A stretch of 64,000 nt of DNA. Origin: Palaemon carinicauda (lineage: Eukaryota; Arthropoda; Malacostraca; Decapoda; Palaemonidae). A program made the translations under genes and the position numbers. A model generated the notes under the pieces. The model was not told the origin of the DNA. It saw only the letters and a list, made by a program, of their open reading frames with translations, and did not search any database. The stretch lies in NCBI RefSeq assembly GCF_036898095.1, contig NC_090766.1:31539972-31603971 (forward strand), given 5' to 3'. Positions 47,937-58,177 of this stretch are shown in pieces (within the stretch, counting starts at the first letter, position 1; each line of letters opens with the position of its first letter).

Positions 47937-49711
47937 CCTGGCTGATTTACTCCCTTCCTCCTACATACCCTAGCTACATGCCCATCTGCACCACATTCAG
48001 TACACTTACCCCGTGGCTCCTTGCACATTCTAGCATAATGACCATCCTTACCACAATTACCGCAAATCACATTTGTACGATTACTCCGACATCCACTCGC
48101 TATGTGCCCAGTCATACCACACCGATAACATTTTATCCCTTTCTCTTTCTTGCACTCACTAATTCTATGCCCTACCTCACCACATCCAAAACAAGCACCT
48201 AGAGCCCATCTACATTCATTCTTCTTATGTCCTACTTTCCCACATCTATAACACTTCTCTTCACGGATACAACTACCTGACCTACCTTGCGGCGCACTAG
48301 CACTCCTATCCCTCCAAACCTGATTCCCTTGCCTAAACCCTTCATTTATCCTTACAGGTATTCCCACCTTACTCGCCCTAACACTCCTATCTACTACACT
48401 ATCCGCTACCCTCATCGGTCCTCTCATAACAGCATCTCTAAAACTAACAAATTCTGGCACACTTTCCTCCATTCCACTTCTTACACTCACAGATTTACTT
48501 TCTTTCATACATCTATCCAACTCGTAATCCTCAACTATCTCTAAAATATCATCCCATGTCAATCTTTCTTTCGTCCACCTCATTTTCTCCTTCCGTTTCA
48601 AATTAACAAACTCAGCCACATTCTCGGGTACAGTAGCCAAAAACTTCTTCATTAACTCCTTATTCTCATTTATACCTTCATCCCCATACTTCTTCCTAGC
48701 TAAAGTTTCCAACCTACATACATACATTGATATCGCTTCTCCTGCATTCATCCGTGCTTCATCAAAATCATTCTTACGCTTATACTTAACACTCCCTTTC
48801 ATACGTTTTACCTGCTCAATTATTCTCTTTTTCACACTTTCATAATCAACGTCCCCTACACTCATTATCACTCCATACATCGTCAACAAATACCCAGTCA
48901 AATATTCTCCTAACTCCCTAGCCCAAACTCTTTTACTATCACCATACTTATCCTGACAATACCTCTCATACTCCTTGAAAAAATCATATACCTCCCTACT
49001 GCTATGCTCATTGAACCTTTCACACCGAGGTACCTCTCTCATAAACACAGTCTTACACACATCACGTTCATTCTCACTGCTATCATTACTGTCTACTCCC
49101 CTGTTACCTTCTTCCTCATTTGAATACAATGAATCCACTTCCACACTTAAATTCCTATCCTTAACCATTCCCTTCTTACCCTTTTTCTTACTTACCACTT
49201 TCACCCATTCACGATCGTCCTTGCTATCAGCCTGATACTTTTTCTTCTCTTTCTTCACATCACTTTTACCTTTCCTTTCATCTTTCCTCTCACCTTTCTG
49301 TTCATCCTTACTATGCCTAATTCCCTTATCTTCAATATCACCATCACTATTACTACTATCACTATCACTTCCTTTCCCATTATCACCTACCTTAACCTTC
49401 TCTTCCACTACCAACCCATTACCCGAAGCTGAGGACACTCCTCCGACTGCACCTTCACCCATTATAGTTTTCATCATCCCCATGACTTGCCCCATCATAT
49501 CTTCCAATCGGTTCTCCATTCGTTCCTCATTCTCTTTCATCCTCATCTCAAAACATTCTTCCACTTTCGCTACAGTTCCCTTTAACTCCCTAAGCTCCTT
49601 CTGCATCACCGCATTCTCCCAGTTCAACCTCTCATTCTCTACTAGCAACCTCTCCTCACGCTCCTTACTCAGCCGCAATTCCTCCCTCAAAACCCTTAAT
49701 TGCTCCTCCAT
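47921..49711 (-). CDS. gag: Gypsy-2 Gag with coiled coil and five CCHC zinc knuckles
   Basis: 596 codons, undisturbed. ATG at 49711 lies about 65 bp after the primer site. Residues 1-95 form a strong coiled coil (EEQLRVLREELRLSKEREER), followed by a charged Ser/Asp/Lys-rich region, a helical capsid-like region around 250-430 (WARELGEYLTGYLLTM; AISMYVCRLETLARKKY) and, in the last ~105 residues, five C-x2-C-x4-H-x4-C knuckles (CYRCGKVGHKKNEC to CTECGADGHVARVC). Five knuckles is many; one or two is usual. The stop directly follows a GGGAAAC heptamer. Confidence 0.94.
   Translation of the reverse strand: MEEQLRVLREELRLSKEREERLLVENERLNWENAVMQKELRELKGTVAKVEECFEMRMKENEERMENRLEDMMGQVMGMMKTIMGEGAVGGVSSASGNGLVVEEKVKVGDNGKGSDSDSSNSDGDIEDKGIRHSKDEQKGERKDERKGKSDVKKEKKKYQADSKDDREWVKVVSKKKGKKGMVKDRNLSVEVDSLYSNEEEGNRGVDSNDSSENERDVCKTVFMREVPRCERFNEHSSREVYDFFKEYERYCQDKYGDSKRVWARELGEYLTGYLLTMYGVIMSVGDVDYESVKKRIIEQVKRMKGSVKYKRKNDFDEARMNAGEAISMYVCRLETLARKKYGDEGINENKELMKKFLATVPENVAEFVNLKRKEKMRWTKERLTWDDILEIVEDYELDRCMKESKSVSVRSGMEESVPEFVSFRDAVMRGPMRVADSVVDRSVRASKVGIPVRINEGFRQGNQVWRDRSASAPQGRSGSCIREEKCYRCGKVGHKKNECRWALGACFGCGEVGHRISECKKEKGIKCYRCGMTGHIASGCRSNRTNVICGNCGKDGHYARMCKEPRGKCTECGADGHVARVCRRKGVNQPGCSGN
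47924..47930 (-). promoter_or_regulatory. Predicted -1 ribosomal frameshift heptamer, Gypsy-2 gag/pro
   Basis: G GGA AAC immediately precedes the gag stop TAG in the gag frame, a canonical X XXY YYZ slippery site. Slipping back one base enters the protease frame exactly (next codons CTA GAG TGT). Downstream pairing was not evaluated. Confidence 0.8.
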
Positions 49712-49777
49712 TTTTCATCAACCTTAATCCTAATTCCGTCCTTCGTCCAACAGTCCAGCTTCTATCCCACCTCGGCA

Positions 49778-49795
49778 GTCCCTGTTCGGGCACCA
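49778..49795 (-). promoter_or_regulatory. Gypsy-2 primer binding site (tRNA-Lys type)
   Basis: On the minus strand TGGTGCCCGAACAGGGAC begins 6 bases inside the 5' LTR boundary. It differs at one position from the tRNA-Lys(UUU) primer site TGGCGCCCGAACAGGGAC used by lentiviruses. Confidence 0.88.
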
Positions 49796-49801
49796 AAATA
49801 A

Positions 49802-50665
49802 TGTGGCGGGATGTTAAAAAAAACAAGCCCCACACCCTGAATCACACCTACTGACAATGGTCCCACAACACAAACTTTCCCCTTACTTTATCAACTGGAC
49901 TCTTGGACAGAAGGAAAATTTAAACAAAACATATCCTTAAAACTATATTTCTTAAACTAAAATAAATCAAACTATAAGCAATCAAAATAAACACTTAAAA
50001 CTAATCAAAACTTAACACTATATATACTATATATACCATTCAAATAAACGCAAAAAATCCTAACAAACTTAACTTATACTACACACCAACACCAAAAATA
50101 AATATATATATGAATTTCTTGTATAAATATTATGGTACACCAACACGGTCGCCACACACAAGCCGGACTGTCTTTACGGCACACAACTCTGTGTTTAGCA
50201 GTTCATTGGGTGGCAATTCGCCACAACTACTTCCCTGATTGGGGTTGTGGTTATTATTAGCACCACCATCATCATCATCATCATCAATCGGAAGTAAACG
50301 GGCCGGTCATCAACAATCGTCAATCCAAAGAGCAGTCTTAATACCAAAATCAATTACGGGCCAGGTCATCAACTATATCTCAGCATTCGAAAAAATTTAA
50401 GTCTCTCCAAAGGAGTTAGCCTCACCAAAGGAGGAATCACGGCTCAGAAAATCAAAAATCACTTCCTCGCTGGTAAAGAAAAATAATAATTCCAGCGTTC
50501 ACACAACTGACTCAGGACGCAGTCAATCAAAAAAAGCATTCGCTCCGAAACATTCACCACTGTCGTAACCTAACTAAAAAATGTAAACAAACAATCTCAT
50601 TTAAACCAACAGTCTTTCTCACCACAAACGATCGTTAACCTAACTACTTTCGCTCGGTAACACAA

Positions 50666-50744
<79 letters not shown>

Positions 50745-50795
50745 GGATTTGGCAAAAAAAAAAAAAAAAATAAATAAATAAATAAATCCTCCACA
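49802..50795 (-). repeat. Gypsy-2 5' LTR (intact, natural empty site for DIRS-A2)
   Basis: 994 bp, TGTGGCGGGATG ... CCTCCACA. Holds a CT tract (50668-50742) and the uninterrupted CCTTAAAACTATATTT site at about 49943. Apart from the tract length I counted about four differences from the 3' LTR. Confidence 0.96.
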
Positions 50796-51119
50796 GAGTC
50801 ACCTGTAAGAAGAAAGAAGATAAGGAAGAAATGTCCCTGGACCTTTCTGGAACCTTCCCCCCTACCGGCAAGCACGCTGTTCTGGGCTTGCGGGGTGGGG
50901 GGGGGACTACGGTGATGGTGCCCTTACCGCGCGTTGTTCGGCAGCCTCGCGCGTGGGAGGGTATTGGCGATTGCGGTGGGGAGCTCGCTGGTGCTCGCGC
51001 GATAGGGAATACCCCGGGCTCGCGCGCGGGAGACTGCTGGAGTGCTTGCACGGGCGCGACTTCATAGAGAGACCAGGAACCAGATTGACGTGCAGGATCA
51101 GAATGAAGAGCCCGTACAG

Positions 51120-51620
51120 GCCAGAATGTTGGCACGCACGCGCGCGGCTATATACGCGTGCGCGAACGAGTTTGTTGGCGCGCGCGAGCGTGCAAGACTA
51201 TTGGGGCGCGCGCGCGAAAGGTTAACAAAGCGCGCGCGCGCGAAAGGTTAACAAAGCGCGCTATCGGAGACCATCGGTACCCGCACGTGAAAAACATCGT
51301 CGTCGCTTGTGTGGATCGTCGGCGCTTGTGTGGATCGTCGGCGCTTGTGTGGATCGTCGGCGCTTGTGTGGATCGTTGGCGCTTGCGAGCGTAAGAAGAT
51401 CGTCGGCGCTTGTGCGCGTAAGAAGATCGTCGGTGCTTGCGCGTGTAAGAAGATCGGCGAGCGCGGGCGAATTGCACTCGCGCAGGAAACCATCGGTACC
51501 CGCGCGCGAACGATCATCGGCGCTTACGCGCATAAGAAGATCGTCGGCGCTTGCGCGCATAAGAAGATCGTCGGCGCTTACGCGCCTAAGATAATCGGCG
51601 CGCGCGCGAGCTTTACACGC
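51120..51620. repeat. CG-rich tandem repeats (19- and 27-bp units)
   Basis: 51120-51260 is rich in CGCGCGCG runs. From about 51299 a 19-bp unit GATCGTCGGCGCTTGTGTG repeats four to five times, passing into a ~27-bp variant (GATCGTCGGCGCTTGCGCGC then ATAAGAA) repeated about six times to 51600. Composition is strikingly different from the AT-rich surroundings. Confidence 0.9.
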
Positions 51621-51627
51621 TAGTAGG

Positions 51628-51912
51628 TTGAAGGGTCAGCTGGCAGGACGATCAGGAACTGGGATGTGTCCTTAAAAAAAAGGTGGGCATCCCCCGATGA
51701 GGACTGTAAGCAGGTCTGCTTTAGAGTCCAGGACCGAAGTCCTTCGTTGCAGCGCAAGGTTGCGCTGGTAGATCGGTAGGTCAGCTGGCAGGACGATTAG
51801 GAACTGGGATGTGCCCTTTGGAAGGGCCAGCATCCACCGATGGGACCAAAAAAGATCTGTGTTAGAATCCAGGACTGAAGTCCAAAGGACCACGTTGCAG
51901 CACAAGGTAGAG
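51628..51912. repeat. 145-bp tandem duplication in DIRS-B
   Basis: 'gtcagctggcaggacgat' starts at 51635 and again at 51780, each followed by 'aggaactgggatgtg', 'agtccaggac' or 'aatccaggac', and 'gttgcag'. About 1.9 diverged copies. Confidence 0.88.
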
Positions 51913-51931
51913 GTCACTGGAAGTTCTGCTT

Positions 51932-52262
51932 GATCCTCCGAGGCGGAGTCTCTTTGAGAGACCTCTCCCGCGAACGAGAGAGGTGCCCTTCGTAGAAGAG
52001 ACTTGAAGACACTCGTGGTGAAGCCCCTTAGGGCCGTTGAATCAGCAATCAGTAGCGATCCTCCGAAGAGGAGTCTCTATGAGTGGTCTCTCTCGAGAAC
52101 GAGAGAGGTGACACTTTGTAGAAGAGACCTGAAGACACTCTTGGTGACGCCCCATAAGGCCGTTGGGTCAGTAATCTGACCTTATCAGGAACGATCCTCC
52201 GAAGAGGAGTCTCTATGAGTGGCCTCTCTCGCGAACGAGAGAGGTGAACACTTTGTAGAAGA
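51932..52262. repeat. ~130-bp repeat x3 with stable hairpins in DIRS-B
   Basis: 'gatcctccgaagaggagtctct' type starts lie at 51932, 52057 and 52193. Each unit has CTCTCTCG-CGAA-CGAGAGAG or a close variant, an 8- to 9-bp stem with a four-base loop (UUCG on the element's sense strand), followed by 'gtagaagagactt'. Confidence 0.9.
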
Positions 52263-53486
52263 GACTTGCCAAGACTGTGCTCCACCCTTGAAGGAAGAGA
52301 AACTCAGCAAGGGGGGAGAAAAGTCTGGCCGAAGAGCACCAACAGTAGTCGAAGGCGATGAATTTATTAAGGTATGGGAAGTTCTCCCTCTGAAGGGAGA
52401 AAACCTCACACCTGGGGAGGAAACCTACCTCGGAAGGGAAGTTGTCCAACCCCTGGAGGCGAACCTCCTTTAGTGATCTAAGAGGATCTGAAGTGCTGGC
52501 ATGTTGTCGCGGGAGTACTTCTAAGAGAAGGGATAACGCCCCTGACGACGTCCTCTGAGGGACAGATTCCCCAGGCAGGAACAGGACAGCTCTGCTTCGT
52601 TGGTACTCTTTAGTCGAACGAAGAAAAAACTGCATAGTTAACTGGGAAAATAAAATTAAATAATTATTTTAACAGAAATTCCCTAAGGAGGAACTCCGAA
52701 GAGGAACCTCGAGGGAAAAACAAAAAATAAGAATATAGTAAGCACCCACCTTCCCCAGATGACATCCACGGGAGAAGGGGGGTGGAGTGACTGTAATAAA
52801 AAAACCAGAATTATAATAGAATTGATTATCTAAATCATCTAAGAATATTCACTAAAAGTGAGAACCACTGACCCCCCGAAGGAAAGTGTTCCCCACGGAG
52901 AAAGCTGAAAAGTTAAAATACAATTAGATTTCACTAAAAATAATTGAGACAAACAAACGGAATAGCAACTTAACCCGCAACGGGAAAGGAGCTTCCGTAA
53001 TAGTACGTAGTAAAGGTGAACGACCTCGAGTAGAGAGAGACCGTAGTCAATAAAAAAAAAGGCCACACCCCCTTCGCTGAGAATCCAAGTTTCCCGTAGG
53101 AAAAGAGGAAAAGCAAAGATAGTAGATGAATGAAGAGAGTCCAGGCGATGACGATTCCCCTGCGGCGGCCGAGTTAACGGATATATGCCGAAGGGAAGAC
53201 CGATGGACCAGAGAGGGAGAGGTCGTTCCCACCGAAGTGGAACTGTGGTGGCCTTGTACTACGCAAGAGACGTTGTCGTACATCACACACACAGCACAAA
53301 CACTGAAAAGAAAACTTACTACATTTCTATACATAAATATATACATAAACATTAAGAATGTTTATGTTTATGTATATTACAAGTATAAGAAAAAGTAAGT
53401 AAAAAGACAAAAGCATTAATGGCTGTCAAAGAGGCGAGGGTGAGAGCGGACACGTCCGACTACCACCCGAGCCGAGAGCAAAGTGA

Positions 53487-53666
53487 GCTCAGCACAGGTG
53501 TGTTTGAGGGGGGGGGGGGGGTGTAGCAGGCTACCCTCCCTACTCCCCGTTAACTAGTGGTGGGGTAGTAAACCCTCGTTAAAATTCTAATGGCTCGTCA
53601 TTTCAGCTACGCCGAAAGTAATAACCCATATTAAATAGCGTGGTTTGTATTTCAGTTACGGAACAA
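53487..53666. repeat. DIRS-B right inverted terminal repeat
   Basis: Reverse complement of 28119-28285 over most of its length, including a ~15-base G run opposite the left C run. Ends CAGTTACGGAACAA. Confidence 0.9.
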
Positions 53667-53793
53667 CTGAGATTTATGATTTCAGTTGGATTTTATTTTC
53701 TATCTGAATACTGTATTTGTAAGCTGAGGACCTTCTGTAACTACTTCCAGTCACTAAACTCGTAAAAGGAAATGATCAACTGAAATATCATAC

Positions 53794-54003
53794 CAACGCC
53801 TCTTCAGAACAGTACTGAAGTGCAGTGCAGTAGTGCAGAGTGAGGAGGGCAAGAGCCTGCGTACGAGCGTCGCACTGGGATATCTGGAGCGCTACACTCG
53901 AACGAGTAAGGGCATCGCCAGCATCACTGGCATCTCGCTCCTGCCGTGCTAGGTCTACCCTGAATTCTCCTTCTCTGTCAACAACTTCTTGAAGCAACAT
54001 CAA
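53794..54003 (-). CDS. Probable internal coding exon of an unidentified host gene
   Basis: On the minus strand acceptor TTTTCTTTACAG is followed by exactly 70 codons (LMLLQEVVDREGEFRVD; RQERDASDAGDAL; QISQCDARTQALALL) and then TTG|GTATGA, a possible donor whose in-frame reading would otherwise stop at TGA (53788). The peptide is helical, of normal composition and unrelated to the transposon proteins here. If spliced at GTATGA it ends in phase 0, matching the short exon at 26528-26560; if not, this is itself the terminal exon ending in EEALV. Family not recognised. Confidence 0.5.
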
Positions 54004-54135
54004 CTGTAAAGAAAATATGTGAATGATTGATTTCATTAGGATTACGAGTGAGGTTAAAGCAATAGGGTACACTCAGGCAAACTATTCTATCATATTTCTC
54101 TTCCTCTTGTTATTTTAAAGTTTTTATAGTTTATA

Positions 54136-55192
54136 CATATATACATATACCAAGGCATTTCCCCCAATTTTGGGGGGTACCCGACATCAACAAATGAAAC
54201 AAAAACAAAAAAGGGGTCCTCTACTCTCTACGTTCCTCCCAGCCTAACAAGGGATTCAACCAAGTTCAGCTGGTACTGCTAGGGTGCCACAGTCCACCCT
54301 CCCCCATTATCCACCTCAGATGAAGTTTCATAATGCTGAATCCCCTACTGCTGCTAACTCCGTGGTCATCTAAGGCATCAGAGGAAGCAGCAGGGCCTAC
54401 CGGAACTGCGTCACAATCGCTCGCCATTCATTCCTATTTCTAGCACGCTCTCTTGCCTCTCTCACATCTATCCTCCTATCACCCAGAGCTTCCTTCACTC
54501 CATCCATCCACCCAAACCTTGGCCTTCCTCTTGTACTTCTCCCATCAACTCTTGCATTTATCACCTTCTTTAGCAGACAGCCATTTTCCATTCTCTCAAC
54601 ATGGCCAAACCACCTTAACACATTCATATCCACTCTAGCTGCTAACTCATTTCTTACACCCGTTCTCACTCTCACCACTTTGTTCCTAACCCTATCTACT
54701 CGAGATACACCAGCCATACTCCTTAGACACTTCATCTCAAACACATTCAATTTCTGTCTCTCCATCACTTTCATTCCCCACAACTCCGATCCATACATCA
54801 CAGTTGGTACAATCACTTTCTCATATAGAACTCTTTACATTCATGCCCAACCCTCTATTTCTTACTACTCCCTTAACTGCCCCCAACACTTTGCAACCTT
54901 CATTCACTCTCTGACGTACATCTGCTTCCACTCCACCATTTGCTGCAACAACAGACCCCAAGTACTTAAACTGATTCACCTCCTCAAGTAACTCTCCATT
55001 CAACATGACATTCAACCTTGCACCACCTTCCCTTCTCGCACATCTCATAACCTTATTCTTACCCTCATTAACTCTCAACTTCCTTCTCTCACACACTCTT
55101 CCAAATTCTGTCACTAATCGGCCAAGCTTCTCTTCTGTGTCTGCAACCAGTACAGTATCATCCGCAAACAACAACTGATTTACCTCCCATTC
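54136..55192 (-). mobile_element. RTE-like LINE, 5'-truncated
   Basis: Minus strand. ATAGTTTATA flanks both sides (54126-54135 and 55193-55202), a target duplication of at least 10 bp. The RT fragment starts at the catalytic FADDTVLVAD motif and is followed by the conserved C-terminal region; the 3' UTR ends with a near-palindromic CCCCCCAAAATTGGGGGAAA block. Two shorter copies of this 3' end occur at 22256 and 26673. Confidence 0.88.
54397..55174 (-). pseudogene. RTE-like reverse transcriptase, C-terminal part
   Basis: 55174-54821 carries MLFADDTVLVADTEEKL, FKYLGSVVAANGG and VNEGCKVLGAVKG; after a frame break near 54820 the piece 54816-54397 continues with MIVPTVMYGSELWGM, MNVLRWFGHVERM and RPRFGWMDGVKEAL. 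These are typical of RTE-group LINE proteins downstream of the FADD active site. The endonuclease and RT N-terminus are missing through 5' truncation, so it is inactive. Confidence 0.87.
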
Positions 55193-55460
55193 ATAGTTTA
55201 TATATGATAGATTTATTCTAATGTTGTTCCTGTTCCTAAAATGTTTTATTTTAATTGTTCAATATTTCTCTTGTAGTTTATCTATTTCCTTATTTTGTAT
55301 AATGCACAGGCATTAAACAATATGCACAATAAAGGTAAATAAGATTGGAAATTTTGAACATTAAAAATAACATATAAATGAGTTTTCATACAACCCCACC
55401 ATTGAAGCTTACCTAAATTCATATCTTTAACTCTGCCCAGTCACAGGACTCACCTCCTCC

Positions 55461-55463
<3 letters not shown>

Positions 55464-55538
<75 letters not shown>
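55464..55538. repeat. (GA)n microsatellite
   Basis: About 75 bp of GA repeat. Confidence 0.97.
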
Positions 55539-55539
<1 letters not shown>

Positions 55540-55559
55540 GTCACAGGGAGCCCAGGTGA

Positions 55560-56530
55560 CTACAGCCGACATTTCTGGGACTTCATCCTCTTCCTATTTT
55601 ACATCTGAGAAGAAGAGTTGGAATCAGAGAAGGAAAAATAATGTGCATGCTTCTTCATCTTCCTAGCTCTTGCTCCTGGCTCTGCAAGCAGAGCAGTCGA
55701 AATCTGAGCAACTCTTGACAGCACAGCTTCCCCAAAGGAAGAAACCACCACACACGGGTTGCTCCAAAGGAGCCAAAACACGGGCACAGTATCACAGAGG
55801 GAGGGAAAGGTACTCATATGGCCCATGACTCTGCAACGCGCTGAGCCGAAGACACAACCACTAACATTGAGGGAGAGGAACAGACCACAGGTCTCCTGAC
55901 AGAAGGTCAAGGCAAAATGCTCTGGGGAAACGCGTGGGAATCACTGGAACTGAGTCAGGAATTGGGGTAACACTAGGGATAGGGTTAACAGAATGCTTCT
56001 TTCCTTTCTCTTTGCTCTTACCTTTCAAGGCCACGGGCACCATGCGGCTTCCCAACTTGGCACCCTAACTGCTGGTTTGGAGGCTTCCTTACCAGGCTTA
56101 CCCTTAACCTTTAAAGAAACCAAGCTTGCTAATGCACAGGGTGTACGTGTTGGTAACTTCCTTAACCTTAATTGGTGGGGCAAGGATACAACTTAAAAAG
56201 TAGGTTCTCAATGTCTATTAGAGCAAATACACAAGATACGTGGGACACGAGGAAAGATAACTTATCAGCTAAGGGGACGAAGACGAACAGACTGCATCAT
56301 GGGAACACAACACATAAGTGTTGCCAATGCTGACTCAATGTTGCCATATCATATCAATAACATTACAGGAATTAATCTACTGATATGCAACATCTGAAAT
56401 AATGGTTGCAAGTACATAATACGGTTAACAATACATACAATAATGATAATCATGATAATACAGTAAATTGCATATGCAATAATACTAATCATGATAATAT
56501 TGGTATATGTGAAATGTGTCTTTTCATGTA
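55560..56530. other. Unassigned stretch, possibly the 3' end of Gypsy-3
   Basis: Follows the Gypsy-3 pol stop on the minus strand, so its LTR should lie here, but with a single copy in view I cannot place LTR ends. Minus-strand frames at 56055-55861 (VALKGKSKEKGKKHS) and 55910-55599 are open but unrecognised. Confidence 0.4.
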
Positions 56531-56534
56531 CCTA

Positions 56535-57034
56535 CACCTCCGTCCCCCTCACGCTCGTAGTGCATTCTCGAGCGGACTCCTTTTCTAAGAGTCTTTGGGA
56601 ACGACGTGGATTCACAGGAGGAATGGTGACTAGGTCCTGGCAAGGGGCCACAGGGACAGGGAGAGAGGGGTCACTAATAGTGGCTGGCACTGGACGAAGA
56701 AAATGGCGATTACGTCACCACACACGACCACTAGGGAGACGAATTTGATAGTCTCTTGACTTTCCATGGCCCATGACGATGCCAACTTTGTCCCAACGAC
56801 GAGAGGTCGGATCTTGAATCCGAACTTGCTGTCTGACGCTTAACTGGGGCAGGGAATGGGCATGCCGGTCATACTGGGTCTTTACCTGCTCGTAGCAGGC
56901 GGCAGCACGGCGGTCACAGTCTCCAGCTTTGACCTGCCACTCCTTGAAGAATGCTTTTGGATGGGTAGGAATACATGACCTGAGAGGCCGGCCATACAGG
57001 ATCTGGGCATGGGAGCGTCCTGTAAAGTTGGGAG
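56535..57034 (-). pseudogene. pol: Gypsy-3 integrase C-terminus
   Basis: Starts at the GGAG target duplication with NFTGRSHAQILYGRPL, a typical post-catalytic integrase motif, then SVRQQVRIQDPTSRRWDKVG and SRDYQIRLPSGR, the beta-rich C-terminal domain. A TAG follows directly after 'GRVW' (56715), and the rest of the frame, with PPVNPRRSQRLLEKE, runs to about 56535. Confidence 0.82.
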
Positions 57035-57288
57035 TGTACCAACCGTGTTTCACACAATTGTACATAATTCCTTTTGTATATATTATGCTTGTATCTTCGC
57101 TCTTCCCTCGCACTAAAACGAACATGAAAATTCATGTCTGGTTTTTCCTCTGTAATATTGTCTGTCTTGTGAACTTGTTATGTCATGTTGCCTTGAGGTT
57201 TTGTATATAAGGAGAATGTTCTACAATTATATAACTCAGTCATTTCCAACCTGCCTTTGAGTTCACAGCCTTACTCGGCGGCGTCACA
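57035..57288 (+). repeat. Gypsy-1b 5' LTR
   Basis: 254 bp, TGTACCAACC ... CGTCACA, with TATATAAGGAG promoter-like box near 57203. Leader TGGTGACCCC starts at 57290. Confidence 0.93.
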
Positions 57289-57362
57289 TTGGTGACCCCA
57301 GAAGTCGACTCGCTCCCACTGCCTTCCACCCCCACCTCCCTCGCCCCTCCATCGTTGGTACT

Positions 57363-58177
57363 ATGACGGAGATGGACTCTACTACAGCAGTTGGCGCCGC
57401 GGCTGCCCAATTGAAACTTTCACCGTTCGCCAGCAGAGAAGCGTTTGCTTGGTTTCAACGCGCTGAAGTCCACTTTCGTATCAGGGGCGTGACTCGCTCA
57501 ACCACCAAAGCGGATTATGTTCTCGCGGCGATACCCGAGGACACCTTCCCAGAAATATCCGACTGGCTTTGTGAACAAGGAGACACCCCAATAGCGTATG
57601 ACGCCCTCAAAACATACCTTCTGCAGCAGTACTCGCCGTCGCCAGCCGCCCGTATAGCAAAGCTTTTTCAGCTCTCGCAACAACCGTTGGGGACCAAAGG
57701 GCTTCGCTTGCCCTCAGGGAAATGACCAGTATCGCTCGCCTTCAACTTGCCGCAGACGGCTCTCCTCGTGAGGTGAACCTACTCCGTGCCCTTTGGATAC
57801 GCCGTTTACCTGAACCTGTACGCGCTGCCATACCCGATGTCGATAGTTTACCAATAAAGGACTTGATGACCAAAGCCGACGCCCTTATGGACAGCCACTT
57901 CAAGACCTCCATCAACGCCTCCACCCCTGACGACGAGGATGCCTATTCAACGTCAACCGAAGCTGACATGAATGCCGTAGGACATACACGCCTACCCCGT
58001 GACGTGCCGAAGCGGCGACAAAGCCGCCCACCACCCACCAATCGCTCGCGCCCCAACGAACGACTTCTACAGCCACTTACTACCTCCCATCCGCTGCAGT
58101 TTTGCTACTACCACTTCAGATTCGGGGCAACCGCGAAGAAATGTGCCAAAGATTGTCAGTGGCCAAAAAACGTGTAA
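57363..58177 (+). pseudogene. gag: Gypsy-1b Gag, one frameshift
   Basis: ATG at 57363. Colinear with the Gypsy-1a Gag. Near 57690 one G is missing from a G run (four instead of five), so the frame from the ATG closes at 57725 while the rest (57722-58177) is open in the next frame. The CHCC finger (CYYH...KCAKDC) is present at the C-terminus. The stop TAA at 58175 follows a perfect AAAAAAC heptamer. Confidence 0.9.
58165..58171 (+). promoter_or_regulatory. Predicted -1 ribosomal frameshift heptamer, Gypsy-1b gag/pol
   Basis: A AAA AAC in the gag frame, two codons before the gag stop; the -1 frame continues directly as pol (CGT GTA AGT). Gypsy-1a has AAAAAGC at the same place. Confidence 0.8.

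Larger units (their letters stand above)
50796..53486 (-). other. DIRS-B 5' region with structured tandem repeats
   Basis: Lies between the right terminal repeat and the gag exon acceptor at 50802. It is built largely from tandem repeats (listed separately). Open frames on both strands follow the repeats and have low-complexity products; I could not identify a genuine protein. It probably includes leader, introns and perhaps a degenerate 5' exon. Confidence 0.6.
54045..55290 (+). mobile_element. LINE 3'-region fragment (CR1/Jockey-type family), split by an RTE LINE
   Basis: 54045-54135 ('agggtacactc', 'aaactattctat', 'tctcttcctcttgtt') and 55193-55290 ('taatgttgttcctgttc', 'aatatttctcttg') correspond in order to parts of the fragment at 27781-28118. 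The two halves were one fragment before the RTE inserted. Confidence 0.65.

Noticed and set aside
43661..49727. Plus-strand frames up to 153 codons across Gypsy-2
   Set aside because: They lie antisense to gag and pol and are Ser/Thr/Pro-rich shadows of the skewed base composition.
51158..51623. Open frames with repeated RRSSA or KKIVGAC peptides
   Set aside because: They are open on both strands because of the 19- and 27-bp CG-rich tandem repeats.
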